DNA of 64,000 nt from DASTCZ01 sp963704455 (GCA_963704455.1 OY969905.1:744001-808000), one strand, 5' to 3'. Positions 16,135 through 25,302 are shown, counted from the stretch's first letter. Notes: a model not told the origin generated them from the sequence alone. Numbers and translations: made by a program.

Positions 16135-17244
16135 ATGGCTGGAATCACTTTGAGCGAGCTGTTGCAGAAAATGATCGAGATGGGCGGAAGCGACTTGCAT
16201 ATCACCACGAACAGCGCGCCGCGAGTTCGCGTGCACGGCCACCTGCGCCCGCTCGATATGGCGCCGCTGACGGCTGCGGACACCAAGTCGCTCTCCTACA
16301 GCGTTCTCACCGACGCCCAGAAGCACCGCTTCGAGGAGAATCTCGAGCTCGATTTTTCATTCGGTTTGAAGAACCTGGCGCGTTTCCGCGGAAACATCTT
16401 TAACCAGCGCGGCGCGGTCGCGGCGGTCTTCCGCACCATCCCCTGGGAAATCAAGGGCTTTGACGCGCTGGGCCTCGCCCCGGTCGTAAAGACCCTCTGC
16501 GAAAAGCCGCGCGGCCTCGTCCTGGTCACTGGCCCCACCGGTTCCGGCAAATCCACCACGCTTGCCGCCATGCTCGACAAGATTAACGCCGAGCGTGAGG
16601 AACACATGATCACCATCGAGGATCCCATCGAGTTCCTCCACAACCACAAGAAGTGCCTGGTGAACCAGCGGGAAATCCACTCGGACACGCACTCTTTTGC
16701 CGCATCACTTCGCGCCGCCTTGCGCGAAGACCCGGATGTTGTGCTCATCGGCGAAATGCGCGACCTCGAAACAATTGAATCCGCGCTCCGCATCGCTGAA
16801 ACGGGCCACCTCACCTTCGCGACCTTGCACACGAATTCCGCGGTTTCCACCATCAACCGTATTGTTGACGTTTTCCCATCCCACCAGCAACCGCAGATCC
16901 GCGCGCAACTCTCCATGGTTCTAGAGGGAATTCTCTGCCAATCGCTCCTATCCAGAGCCGATGGCCGCGGGCGCGTGATGGTCATGGAGATTCTGATTCC
17001 GAATGCCGCCATCCGGAACCTGATTCGAGAAGACAAGATCCACCAGATTTATTCGGCCATGCAGACCGGGACAGGCCAGAGCGGAATGCAAACCTTTAAT
17101 CAGAGCCTGGCCAACGCATATTTCAACAAGTTGATTACTTTGGAGACAGCCCTTTCAAGATCCTCCAACGCCGACGAACTGCAGGATATGATTAACCGAG
17201 GTGTGACGAGCGGCTCGCCGGCGGGCTCTGTAGCGCGGCGCTAA
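16135..17244 (+). CDS. pilT: Type IV pilus retraction ATPase PilT
   Basis: A 369-residue hexameric ATPase that depolymerises pilin to drive twitching and DNA uptake. Family blocks: ITLSELLQKMIEMGGSDLHI, Walker A VTGPTGSGKSTTLAAML, HMITIEDPIEF, Walker B VVLIGEMRDLETIESAL and the His box TFATLHTNSAV. The C-terminal AIRNLIREDKIHQIYSAMQT is the PilT-specific motif that distinguishes it from PilB and PilU. The N-terminus is the short PAS-like domain expected for PilT. It is spaced 12 bases from pilB and 60 from pilC in one operon. Confidence 0.96.
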   Translation: MAGITLSELLQKMIEMGGSDLHITTNSAPRVRVHGHLRPLDMAPLTAADTKSLSYSVLTDAQKHRFEENLELDFSFGLKNLARFRGNIFNQRGAVAAVFRTIPWEIKGFDALGLAPVVKTLCEKPRGLVLVTGPTGSGKSTTLAAMLDKINAEREEHMITIEDPIEFLHNHKKCLVNQREIHSDTHSFAASLRAALREDPDVVLIGEMRDLETIESALRIAETGHLTFATLHTNSAVSTINRIVDVFPSHQQPQIRAQLSMVLEGILCQSLLSRADGRGRVMVMEILIPNAAIRNLIREDKIHQIYSAMQTGTGQSGMQTFNQSLANAYFNKLITLETALSRSSNADELQDMINRGVTSGSPAGSVARR

Positions 17245-17304
17245 AGATTCGCAGTTTTTGCGGGACACATTTGATAGTCAAAAGAAAATCAGGAGGGTAA
17301 CAGC

Positions 17305-18516
17305 ATGCCGGTCTTCACATACAAGGGAAAGAATCGCGCGGGCACGAGCGTCAGCGGCGAACAGGTCGCTGGCAGCAAGGCCGAACTGGCCTCTCTGCTC
17401 CGGCGCCAGCAGATCAACGTCACGAAGATGTCGGAGAAGGGCAAGGAATTTGCTCTCCCGAGCTTTGGCAGCGGCGTCAAGCAGGAGGAGCTCGCCATTT
17501 TCACGCGCCAGTTCTCCGTGATGATTGACGCTGGCTTGCCGCTGGTCCAGTGCCTGGAAATCCTGGCCAACCAACAGGAGAACAAGACTTTTCAAAAGGT
17601 TTTGACCGGCACGCGTTCCGCCATCGAAGGCGGCCAGACGCTTTCCGCCTCCATGCGGCAGTACGACAAAATCTTCGACACTCTCTACGTGAACATGGTG
17701 GAAGCGGGTGAAACCGGCGGTATTCTCGACACCATTCTCCAGCGCCTCTCCACCTACATCGAGAAGAACGTCAAGTTGAAGCGCGCCGTGAAATCGGCCC
17801 TCATCTATCCTGTCGTTGTATTGGGCGTGTCCGCTGCCGTCATCACTCTTCTTCTCTGGAAAGTCGTGCCCATCTTCGCAACTTTGTTCGTCAGCTTGGA
17901 AGTCAACCTCCCGCTGCCTACGCGCATCGTTATCGCTCTCAGCCATTTCGTCGGCAGTATCTTCGGATTCCTCGCGTTGATTGCAGTTATTGGTGCGATT
18001 ATCGGCCTGAGGGTTTGGTACAAAACCGAAAAGGGTCGGTTCATGATTGACGCGCTGCTTCTGAAGCTTCCCCTCATGGGGATTCTGCTCAGGAAAATCG
18101 CTGTTGCGCGTTTCACCCGCACGCTCGGAACGCTCATCTCCAGCGGCGTACCCATCTTGGAAGCCCTGGACATCACCGCGCGCTCTTCCGGAAACGCGAT
18201 TGTCGAGCGCGCTTTGCTGCAAACACGGAAGGCGCTCGAAGCCGGCCGCACCCTCGCGGATCCCTTGCGTGATTCGGAAGTGTTCCCCGGCATGGTGACG
18301 CAGATGATTTCCGTCGGCGAACAGACCGGTGCCATGGACACCATGCTCCAGAAAATCGCGGACTTCTACGAAGACGAAGTGGACGCCGCGGTCAAGGATT
18401 TGCTGGCTGCGATGGAACCCATGATGATCGTCTTCCTCGGCTTAATCGTGGGCGGCATCGTAATTTCGATGTATCTGCCGCTGTTCGTTTTGATTGGCAA
18501 GCTGTCACAACACTAG
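17305..18516 (+). CDS. pilC: Type IV pilus inner-membrane platform protein PilC (GspF family)
   Basis: A 403-residue platform protein that couples PilB and PilT to pilin insertion. It has two repeated cytoplasmic T2SSF domains (FTRQFSVMIDAGLPLVQCLE at about residue 66, FTRTLGTLISSGVPILEALD at about 270) and three transmembrane helices (LIYPVVVLGVSAAVITLLLW, FLALIAVIGAIIGLRVWY, and the C-terminal MMIVFLGLIVGGIVISMYLP). A strong ribosome binding site (aggaggg) stands before ATG 17305. A GC-rich hairpin lies just after the stop, between pilC and pilS. Confidence 0.95.
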   Translation: MPVFTYKGKNRAGTSVSGEQVAGSKAELASLLRRQQINVTKMSEKGKEFALPSFGSGVKQEELAIFTRQFSVMIDAGLPLVQCLEILANQQENKTFQKVLTGTRSAIEGGQTLSASMRQYDKIFDTLYVNMVEAGETGGILDTILQRLSTYIEKNVKLKRAVKSALIYPVVVLGVSAAVITLLLWKVVPIFATLFVSLEVNLPLPTRIVIALSHFVGSIFGFLALIAVIGAIIGLRVWYKTEKGRFMIDALLLKLPLMGILLRKIAVARFTRTLGTLISSGVPILEALDITARSSGNAIVERALLQTRKALEAGRTLADPLRDSEVFPGMVTQMISVGEQTGAMDTMLQKIADFYEDEVDAAVKDLLAAMEPMMIVFLGLIVGGIVISMYLPLFVLIGKLSQH

Positions 18517-18649
18517 GAGGCTCGCGCGCCGGCCGGGGGTGTCGCGCCCTTCGCCGGCGCGACCCTCGCTTTCGCCGCGAATCGATACATCCCATTTGCC
18601 AGACCCTGTTGAAAACAGGACAGCGCAACCAAGAATAGGTGTGCGAGTA

Positions 18650-20263
18650 ATGGAGCGGACGCTGAACACGACCGAATGGCTGGGCTGGCTCAGCCGCGTT
18701 CGTTTTCTTGTCATCACATTCCTGCTGGCCATTTCGCTGTTCCTCTGGCAGTCAGGGCTGCTCGCGCTCAACGCCAGAGTCTTCGGCACCCTCATCGGCC
18801 TGTGGTACATGCTGGGTTTTCTCTACGCGATTCTCGCCAAATGGGTTCCGCGGACGCGCTGGCAAGCCCCCCTCGAGATGATTTGCGACCTTCTGATGAT
18901 CACCGGCCTGGTTTACGTCACCGGGTCCAACGAAAGTCACTTCATCTCACTGTATTTGCTGACCATCATCGTAGCCAGCATTCTGTTTTCGCGCCGCGGA
19001 ACTTTCCTTACCGCGGGCTTCAGTTTTCTCCTGCTGGTCGGAATGGTCGAGCTCACGTATTACGAGGTCGTCCCACTTACCACTGCAACTGTTCCGACGG
19101 TTCATGCCTTGCAAATCTGGGTCTTGAGCAATCTGGTCGCGTTCATGGCCGTCGCCTACCTCTCCAGCCTTTTGGCGCAGACTCTCAGACGCAAAGGTTT
19201 GGAACTCGAGCAGAAGCGGGACGAGTTGCAGGACCTGCAAGCATTCAATGAAGACATCATCCACTCCCTGCGCGGCGGCCTGCTGACCACGGATCTTGAC
19301 GGCCGGATCCTTCTCTTAAACCGGACTGGCGAGGAAATCACCGGCGCACGCTCCGCCAATGTTCGTGGCGAGCTCCTGCCCGCGTTGTGGCCGGATTTCT
19401 GGATGCCCGAGGAAGGCATATCGGATGTAAGCATCATTCCGCGCAAGGAATTTGATTTCCGCACCGCGGATGGCAAGGTCCGCGTGCTCGGAGTTTCCGT
19501 TTCCTCCCTTCGCAGCCGCAATGAGAAATTGACCGGCTACGTGTTCAACTTTCAGGACTTGACCGACTTGCGCCGCCTCGAAGAAGAAGTCGAAACAAAA
19601 GACCGCATGGCGGCGCTCGGGAGACTCTCCGCGGCAATCGCCCACGAAATCCGCCAGCCGCTCACGGCCATCGCCGGCGCGGTGAAGGAATTGGCGCGCC
19701 ACGCCCCCCTCGAAGAAGATGAGCGGCACCTCGTCAACATCGTGAGCAGGGAATCGGAACGCCTCAATCAGATCATCACCGAGTTCCTGAATTACTCGCG
19801 CGAGAAAACGTATGAGTTCACGGACGCCGACATTGTTTCTCTTCTGGATGAAACGCTGACCCTTCTCGAGCGCCATCCCGCCATGGATGGGAAGTACCGC
19901 ATTGATAAAAGCTTCGCTTTGAAATCCGTGCGCGTTCGCGTGGATGCCAACCGCATCAAGCAGGTCTTCTGGAATTTCTGCGACAACGCATTGCGCGCGA
20001 TGCCCGGGGGTGGAACGCTCAGCGTCCGCCTGGAATTGGGCCGCAGCTTCGTGCGGATCCATTTTCGTGATACCGGCGTGGGAATGGACCCGCTTCAAAA
20101 AGAAAAAATATTTGAACCGTTGCAGTCGGGATTCACCGGCGGCACAGGCCTCGGCTTGGCAATCGTCTATCAGATTGTGCAAGCTCATAGTGGCCACGTC
20201 ATCGTATCCTCGGAGAAGAACCGGGGAGCCCAATTCACAGTCGAATTGCCGCGCGTCGCTTGA
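18650..20263 (+). CDS. pilS: Sensor histidine kinase PilS
   Basis: A 537-residue kinase from ATG 18650; the open frame extends upstream into the pilC-pilS spacer without family-like sequence. Six predicted transmembrane helices (residues about 15-185) form the PilS membrane sensor, followed by a short coiled coil, a PAS domain (LLTTDLDGRILLLNRTGEEI), HisKA (GRLSAAIAHEIRQPLTAIAG) and HATPase (FWNFCDNALRAMPGGG, DTGVGMDPLQKEKIFEPL, GTGLGLAIVYQIV). PilS in Pseudomonas and Myxococcus reads pilin level in the membrane and phosphorylates PilR. pilR follows after 21 bases. Confidence 0.92.
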   Translation: MERTLNTTEWLGWLSRVRFLVITFLLAISLFLWQSGLLALNARVFGTLIGLWYMLGFLYAILAKWVPRTRWQAPLEMICDLLMITGLVYVTGSNESHFISLYLLTIIVASILFSRRGTFLTAGFSFLLLVGMVELTYYEVVPLTTATVPTVHALQIWVLSNLVAFMAVAYLSSLLAQTLRRKGLELEQKRDELQDLQAFNEDIIHSLRGGLLTTDLDGRILLLNRTGEEITGARSANVRGELLPALWPDFWMPEEGISDVSIIPRKEFDFRTADGKVRVLGVSVSSLRSRNEKLTGYVFNFQDLTDLRRLEEEVETKDRMAALGRLSAAIAHEIRQPLTAIAGAVKELARHAPLEEDERHLVNIVSRESERLNQIITEFLNYSREKTYEFTDADIVSLLDETLTLLERHPAMDGKYRIDKSFALKSVRVRVDANRIKQVFWNFCDNALRAMPGGGTLSVRLELGRSFVRIHFRDTGVGMDPLQKEKIFEPLQSGFTGGTGLGLAIVYQIVQAHSGHVIVSSEKNRGAQFTVELPRVA

Positions 20264-20284
20264 AAGAATTGAGGACAGGTCAAG

Positions 20285-21670
<1,386 letters not shown>

Positions 21671-21691
21671 GACCGGCCTTTCGTAGCGCAG

Positions 21692-21720
21692 CCACCCGCC
21701 GCGGCGGGTTGCCCGCTTTT
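21692..21720 (+). terminator. Possible pilR terminator hairpin
   Basis: Just after pilR, GCCACCCGCC and GGCGGGTTGC form a GC-rich stem with one mismatch and a tiny loop, followed by cccgctttt. The T run is short and interrupted, so termination is likely but not certain. Confidence 0.4.
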
Positions 21721-21807
21721 CATCTCGCCTTGAGACGTCTGAAGCGCGCAACCAAGAGTGGTTACGCTACTCACTGTGCGCCTCCGTACCCCCCCCCGGT
21801 TTTTTTC

Positions 21808-22013
21808 TAAGTGGTAGATAACACTGGTAGTTACATGAAAGGTGGTCTGTAAGTGGTAGAAAACACTGGGGCAATCTTGGAGCATTTTGAAGAAAGTTTG
21901 TAAGTGGTAGATAACACTGGTAGTTACATGAAAGGCGGTCTGTAAGTGGTAGAAAACACTGGCCGTTTTTTGGCGCGATATGCGAGAAGTCCGTAAGTGG
22001 TACATACCACACG
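21808..22013 (+). repeat. Five iteron-like direct repeats with alternating 42/51-bp spacing
   Basis: A 20-bp unit recurs five times in the same orientation, starting at 21808, 21850, 21901, 21943 and 21994. Units 1 and 3 read TAAGTGGTAGATAACACTGG, units 2 and 4 differ only by AAAA for ATAA, and unit 5 is divergent (TAAGTGGTACATACCACACG). Start-to-start distances are 42, 51, 42 and 51 bases, giving a 93-bp higher-order period. Between units 1-2 and 3-4 the spacer TAGTTACATGAAAGG is also conserved. Unit 5 contains the palindrome GTGGTA-CA-TACCAC. No gene overlaps it. The layout resembles an array of protein-binding sites (iteron, centromere-like or silencer), but its function is not known. Confidence 0.85.
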
Positions 22014-22071
22014 TAGTTAGGGTCTTGAGGCGAGAGTTCTCTTGGGGGAGGGGGGTACCCCCTATCTTTTT

Positions 22072-22258
22072 GTAAGAGTAACGCAACAATGGACTTACGG
22101 GAACAAAGAGCGGTAAGAGTAACGCAGGATTGGACTTACGGGATTTTGGGCGAATTCGCTCGTAGGCCGCTGGATCTGAAAGAGTTATGGGCGCGATTGC
22201 ACTAATGTTGTGCAGCACCGGCTGTAAGAGTGTGCGCCTAAAGGAGTTACGCGGGATC
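22072..22258 (+). repeat. Second direct-repeat family (GTAAGAGT...GGACTTACGGGA)
   Basis: Two near-identical 31-bp copies start at 22072 and 22113 (41 bases apart). They begin GTAAGAGTAACGCA, differ at the centre, and end TTGGACTTACGGGA or ATGGACTTACGGGA. A degenerate third copy lies at about 22223-22255 (GTAAGAGTGTGCG...GAGTTACGCGGGA). Each copy carries an internal inverted pair GTAAG/CTTAC. They follow the first repeat array after a short G/C-rich stretch (gggggaggggggtacccccta). The 41-bp step is close to the 42-bp step of the first family. Confidence 0.7.
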
Positions 22259-22553
22259 GCATTTCGGGTGGGGGAGTGAGGCGACGAATTCATGGGGGAT
22301 GATACAACAAGAGTAATCTAATGTCAAGAGAATTGTTTGGGAATTATGGGAAGATTTGTTATGAAACCTGTTCGAATGAGTGTTCGAATAGGAGGATCGA
22401 GGGAAAACGACCAACAAACTGTACCATTGACGGAAGAATGATAGAACGCATATGCGGGGAGTCAGGATGTGATTCTAGTCTTGGCAATATTTTATGGTGC
22501 AATCTTGGTTTTTATTCAGGAACACAAAGCTGGAGAGAGTAGGAACCGACGAC

Positions 22554-22748
22554 ATGAGCCCAGAGATGAGGATTAAGGCGTTGCGCGAAGGCCCCACAGA
22601 CGGCTGGGCGGCGTTCTCCGAGAACGAGGACAGAATTGTCGCGTACGGGGCGACCTACGAAGAGGCTGTTGAAAATGCCGCGAAATCCGGCGTGGCAGAA
22701 CCTGTCCTCGTGAAGATACCGAAGGATTGGACGCCGGCTGTTCTTTAA
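22554..22748 (+). CDS. Small DUF5678-like protein
   Basis: A 64-residue protein starting at ATG 22554, ten bases after an aggaa site; the frame stays open upstream to 22494 but that part is unlike the family. GWAAFSENEDRIVAYGATYE followed by EAVENAAKSG and PVLVKIPKDW fits the pattern G-x-W-V-A-x5-V-V-A-x-G-x3-E-A of DUF5678-type small proteins, whose function is not established. It is transcribed towards the 3' end of the ubiquitin-like operon (convergent, with 123 bases between) and is the only plus-strand gene in the AT-rich part of the island. Confidence 0.55.
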   Translation: MSPEMRIKALREGPTDGWAAFSENEDRIVAYGATYEEAVENAAKSGVAEPVLVKIPKDWTPAVL

Positions 22749-22871
22749 GTTGAGATTGAAAAGATTCATCGCGCGTAGGTTGTAGCGAACAAAATTCCCC
22801 ACCCTTCGCCGTGCGAAGGATGGGGCACACCGAAAGGCTGACCCACCCGGCCGAGTGTCTGGGGCAACCGG

Positions 22872-23285
22872 CTAAGGGAAAAACTTTGGGTGCCCGGTCT
22901 GTGTATTTTGGTGGCGCAGCGATTTACTCGGATGAGTCATGAAGTCAAGTTTTGACCATAGGACATTGTTCTTTATGATCCAAAAATGGCTGCCGCATGT
23001 TTCTACGGACAGCCAGAGGGATGGATAGAGTGAGATAGTGCCGTCCTTGTGCTTTCGCACCCGCCATGAGGGCCAATGGGTGCGCATTAGATTGGCTTCG
23101 ACTCTTAGGCCGCATCCGCATGGGCACATAAACATGGCCCAACGATCCTTTCGCGCCCGATTCACGATGTAGATATTTTTGCGTAGAGCTGTCGGTACCT
23201 CATCCACCGAGTTTACAAATACAACACCCTGATAGAAGTCTCTCTCGATCGGCCGCACCCATCTTGATTGTCTTTTTTTCTTCAT
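22872..23285 (-). CDS. DUF6527-like Cys-rich protein, last gene of the ubiquitin-like operon
   Basis: A 137-residue basic protein. The centre has MFMCPCGCG (Cys54, 56, 58), then THWPSWRVRKHKDGTISLYP, and finally ETCGSHFWIIKNNVLW (Cys97, His100). Alternating Cys and a distal Cys/His suggest one metal site. This pattern (W-x-M/F-x-C-P-C-G-C-G, S-L-W/P-S-V-W, C-x-S-H-F-W-I) is what I recall for DUF6527, a family found beside bacterial multi-ubiquitin/E1/E2/JAB genes. The family call is from memory of the motif, not a search. It begins 7 bases after the JAB-E1 stop, so it is co-transcribed. A substrate-binding or E3-like role is only speculation. Confidence 0.7.
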   Translation of the reverse strand: MKKKRQSRWVRPIERDFYQGVVFVNSVDEVPTALRKNIYIVNRARKDRWAMFMCPCGCGLRVEANLMRTHWPSWRVRKHKDGTISLYPSLWLSVETCGSHFWIIKNNVLWSKLDFMTHPSKSLRHQNTQTGHPKFFP

Positions 23286-23292
23286 TGTGGGA

Positions 23293-24672
23293 TCAATTCT
23301 CTGGTCGCCAAGTTATGTCCAAGAAGGGCGTGCAGTCCCCTCTGCCAATCCTCTCAGGGTCGTCACAGAAACAGGACGGATCGGGGGGATTCTTGTTTGT
23401 CCTGATTCTCGTTTGATCAAAGAGATGCAGTACCTCGCTTGATTCGCGCTCAGTTCCCATAAAAGCCGTTAGTCTTTGCAAAAGCTCAATGACTGCGGAT
23501 GATGCGACGGCAGTCGTGAACGGAATCACAGCCGGTGCAGCAGTGTCCAATTCTGGTATATATCCCTCTTTGCGCAGGCTCGCCTCAAGAGATGGGTTCG
23601 TTGCTCTGATAACTTCGGCAGCGATATTTCCGCCGACTCTTTTTCGGCAGAGCAAACAGGAGGTCCCAGGCATCAACACGGTTACGCGCCCCTGAACTGA
23701 GACGATCGACCCTTGGTCTGAATTTATTCGCACTCCCATATCTAGAACGGGAATGTAGTAGTAGATCGCCAGCCGACACAGTATGGATCTGCCCCATTCA
23801 TCATCCGTACATCCGAAAACGATGTCGCACTCACGCAAGCGTTCGGCGACAGATCGGAATGTTATGTTTTGACCTACCACAACGACTTCCGTTCCTATTC
23901 CTATCTTGTATGCGTGCTCCTTAATGACTTCTACTTTCTTTTTCCCCACGTCGGACGAGTAGGAACCATAGATCCGCGTTAGGTTTGACCGGTCTACGAC
24001 GTCTGCATCTAAGAGTAAGAGGTGTCCAATACCCAACCTGATCAGTTGTTCTGCGACGGCCGATCCAGTTCCACCGACTCCCACGATTCCAATTCTGAGT
24101 CGACGCAGGAGAGTCTGGATATTCGGACCAAATGCTTTGACCTGACGGTCAAATAGGCCATCTTCTGTATTCAATTTTCGAGATACTAGAAACTTGAACG
24201 ATGATCCGATAACGCGAATGGTCTCTAAGGCATGGCTCGAACCGTCTTCAAGCCAGACGCGGCCTTCAACATCATCTTTTGAGGCAAAGACTAGGCTGCA
24301 GTGCGGCTCCGACGTCGAAATTCGCAAATAGGCTGTTCGGAATAACATGGCCTCTTGCATATCGTCTTGGTGCGAAAACCTCGATACGCCTGAAGGGTGG
24401 GAGTGAACAAAGACAAACGAGTGTTTAGTGCGTTCAGCGATTTTCATTGCGCGCATAAACGACGACGATCGGATGCTCATGTGGGCTTTTGAAGAGCTCA
24501 GGATGTCATCTGAGGCGACCGGAAGCACTTCGCGAACAAGAAGGCGCGTTTCGGTTCGGGATTTAGAGGTTTTACAAAGTAAATATGCGGCCCGTTCTGC
24601 GCCTAGGTCTGAGAATAGATCCCTCGTAAGTTGCAAGTAACATTTCTCAGGGAAGGTGACCGAGTACTTCAT
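23293..24672 (-). CDS. JAB/MPN metalloprotease fused to E1-like (ThiF) adenylyltransferase
   Basis: A 459-residue two-domain protein. Residues about 1-150 are a JAB deubiquitinase-type domain: Glu48 and the JAMM motif HSHPSGVSRFSHQDD (H90, H92, S100, D103). Residues about 180-459 are a ThiF/E1 adenylation domain with the nucleotide loop GIVGVGGTGSAVAEQL, LLLDADVVDRSNLTR and IVFGCTDDEWGR, plus zinc-type Cys pairs CLLC (339-342) and CFC (434-436). The segment aligned with the E1 catalytic Cys reads DTAAPAVIPF, with no Cys. The start is ATG 24672, behind GGAAGGTG; a GTG at 24678 overlaps the E2 stop but has a worse site. It should adenylate the upstream Ubl and/or process or remove it. Confidence 0.9.
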   Translation of the reverse strand: MKYSVTFPEKCYLQLTRDLFSDLGAERAAYLLCKTSKSRTETRLLVREVLPVASDDILSSSKAHMSIRSSSFMRAMKIAERTKHSFVFVHSHPSGVSRFSHQDDMQEAMLFRTAYLRISTSEPHCSLVFASKDDVEGRVWLEDGSSHALETIRVIGSSFKFLVSRKLNTEDGLFDRQVKAFGPNIQTLLRRLRIGIVGVGGTGSAVAEQLIRLGIGHLLLLDADVVDRSNLTRIYGSYSSDVGKKKVEVIKEHAYKIGIGTEVVVVGQNITFRSVAERLRECDIVFGCTDDEWGRSILCRLAIYYYIPVLDMGVRINSDQGSIVSVQGRVTVLMPGTSCLLCRKRVGGNIAAEVIRATNPSLEASLRKEGYIPELDTAAPAVIPFTTAVASSAVIELLQRLTAFMGTERESSEVLHLFDQTRIRTNKNPPDPSCFCDDPERIGRGDCTPFLDITWRPEN

Positions 24673-24674
24673 CT

Positions 24675-25061
24675 TCACCTTCCCTTATCTAATTCTGTGC
24701 GAACTGCCCTTAATTTGGATTGGATGTTATCAACACCTGATCGCCACGTGTTGGTGTGGCGAGACCATCTCTGCCAGTTTCCATCCACAAAAGTCTCCTG
24801 GACGTTGGCCGCGACGGGGAACTCTCCTGAAGTCAAACGAATGTCGGGTCTTGTCCAGAACATATCCGGGTTCGTGTTTGGATAACCGGCAGGCAGTTTG
24901 AGCAGAAGGCGGCAATTCCTCGGAGTGTACGCGGCCGGAAGCTCAAATTCATCGATGATGAGATGAATATCGGAGCCGTGCACTCTGAGTTCGCACTTGA
25001 ATTCTTTAAGGTTCAGGTATTCGATGTCCGATTCGGGCAGCAGGTGAATGCTGGTATTCAT
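24675..25061 (-). CDS. E2-like protein (prokaryotic E2 family E type)
   Basis: A 128-residue protein with a UBC-like core: CRLLLKLPAGYPNTNPDMFW (about residues 50-69) mirrors the strand-turn P-x-x-Y-P-x-x-P-P-x-x-x-F of E2 enzymes. RPDIRL, FVDGNWQRWSRHTNTW and a closing helix follow, the arrangement of Prok-E2_E proteins found with Multi_ubiq genes. Its only cysteines (23 and 50) lie before the YPxxxP turn, not at the E2 active-site position; His102 stands in the equivalent loop. It either lacks thioester chemistry (UEV-like) or uses another residue. It sits 4 bases after the Ubl gene and 2 before the JAB-E1 start. Confidence 0.8.
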   Translation of the reverse strand: MNTSIHLLPESDIEYLNLKEFKCELRVHGSDIHLIIDEFELPAAYTPRNCRLLLKLPAGYPNTNPDMFWTRPDIRLTSGEFPVAANVQETFVDGNWQRWSRHTNTWRSGVDNIQSKLRAVRTELDKGR

Positions 25062-25065
25062 CAGC

Positions 25066-25302
25066 TTAGCGACCCGGATTTAGGGTTGATTGAGCGCTAT
25101 AGAACTTCTCGCCATCGTGGAGTTCGATTGTTGTTGAGTTGTTTGGGATGAGCTCATCGTCGCCCGCTCCATGGGTCTCTTTGAATAAATCGTATCCTGA
25201 CGGAACATTCCCCAATTCATAGAGGGCGTGACCCGTCGTCGGATTGGGCGATTCGTATTTCTTCCGATCAATTGTGATTTGCACTTCGTGTTTTTCAACC
25301 AT
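25066..25302 (-). CDS. Single-domain ubiquitin-like modifier (Multi_ubiq type)
   Basis: A 78-residue protein with one beta-grasp domain: VQITIDRKKYESPNPTTGHA, then LYELGNVPSGYDLF, and TTIELHDGEKFYSA. These follow the Multi_ubiq pattern (I-x-I-D-x-K-x-Y-E-V-x-x-P-x-x-T-G, then L, G-x-P-x-x-Y-x-L-F). Most relatives carry several tandem copies; this one has only one. The C-terminus is TLNPGR, a single Gly followed by one Arg, so a protease (the JAB domain next door) could expose the Gly. A clear aaagga site precedes ATG 25302. It is probably the protein tag of the operon, conjugated to an unknown target. Confidence 0.85.
   Translation of the reverse strand: MVEKHEVQITIDRKKYESPNPTTGHALYELGNVPSGYDLFKETHGAGDDELIPNNSTTIELHDGEKFYSAQSTLNPGR

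Larger units (their letters stand above)
21671..22553. other. 880-bp gene-poor repeat region at the island edge
   Basis: Between pilR and the small DUF5678-like gene I find no convincing gene. The stretch holds the pilR hairpin, the two repeat families, poly-C/poly-G tracts (21790-21798 and 22044-22063) and an AT-rich tail from about 22300. Open frames that cross the repeats (for instance 21767-22012 on the minus strand) only translate the repeat unit (LPLTD...CNYQCYLPLT) and have no start context. A 73-codon frame at 22321-22542 has no recognisable family and is probably not a gene. Confidence 0.6.

Noticed and set aside
21767..22012. Minus-strand ORF with repeated LPLTD...CNYQCYLPLT peptide across the direct repeats
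   Set aside because: The peptide periodicity is just the DNA repeat translated. Other frames stay open too, there is no ribosome binding site, and the spacing (42/51) is better explained as DNA sites than as a protein repeat.
21808..22013. CRISPR array
   Set aside because: Units are only 20 bp, spacers are themselves repeated (TAGTTACATGAAAGG) rather than unique, spacing alternates, and no cas gene is present.
22321..22542. 73-codon plus-strand ORF with many Cys before the DUF5678-like gene
   Set aside because: No family pattern and weak start context; likely chance in an AT-richer stretch.
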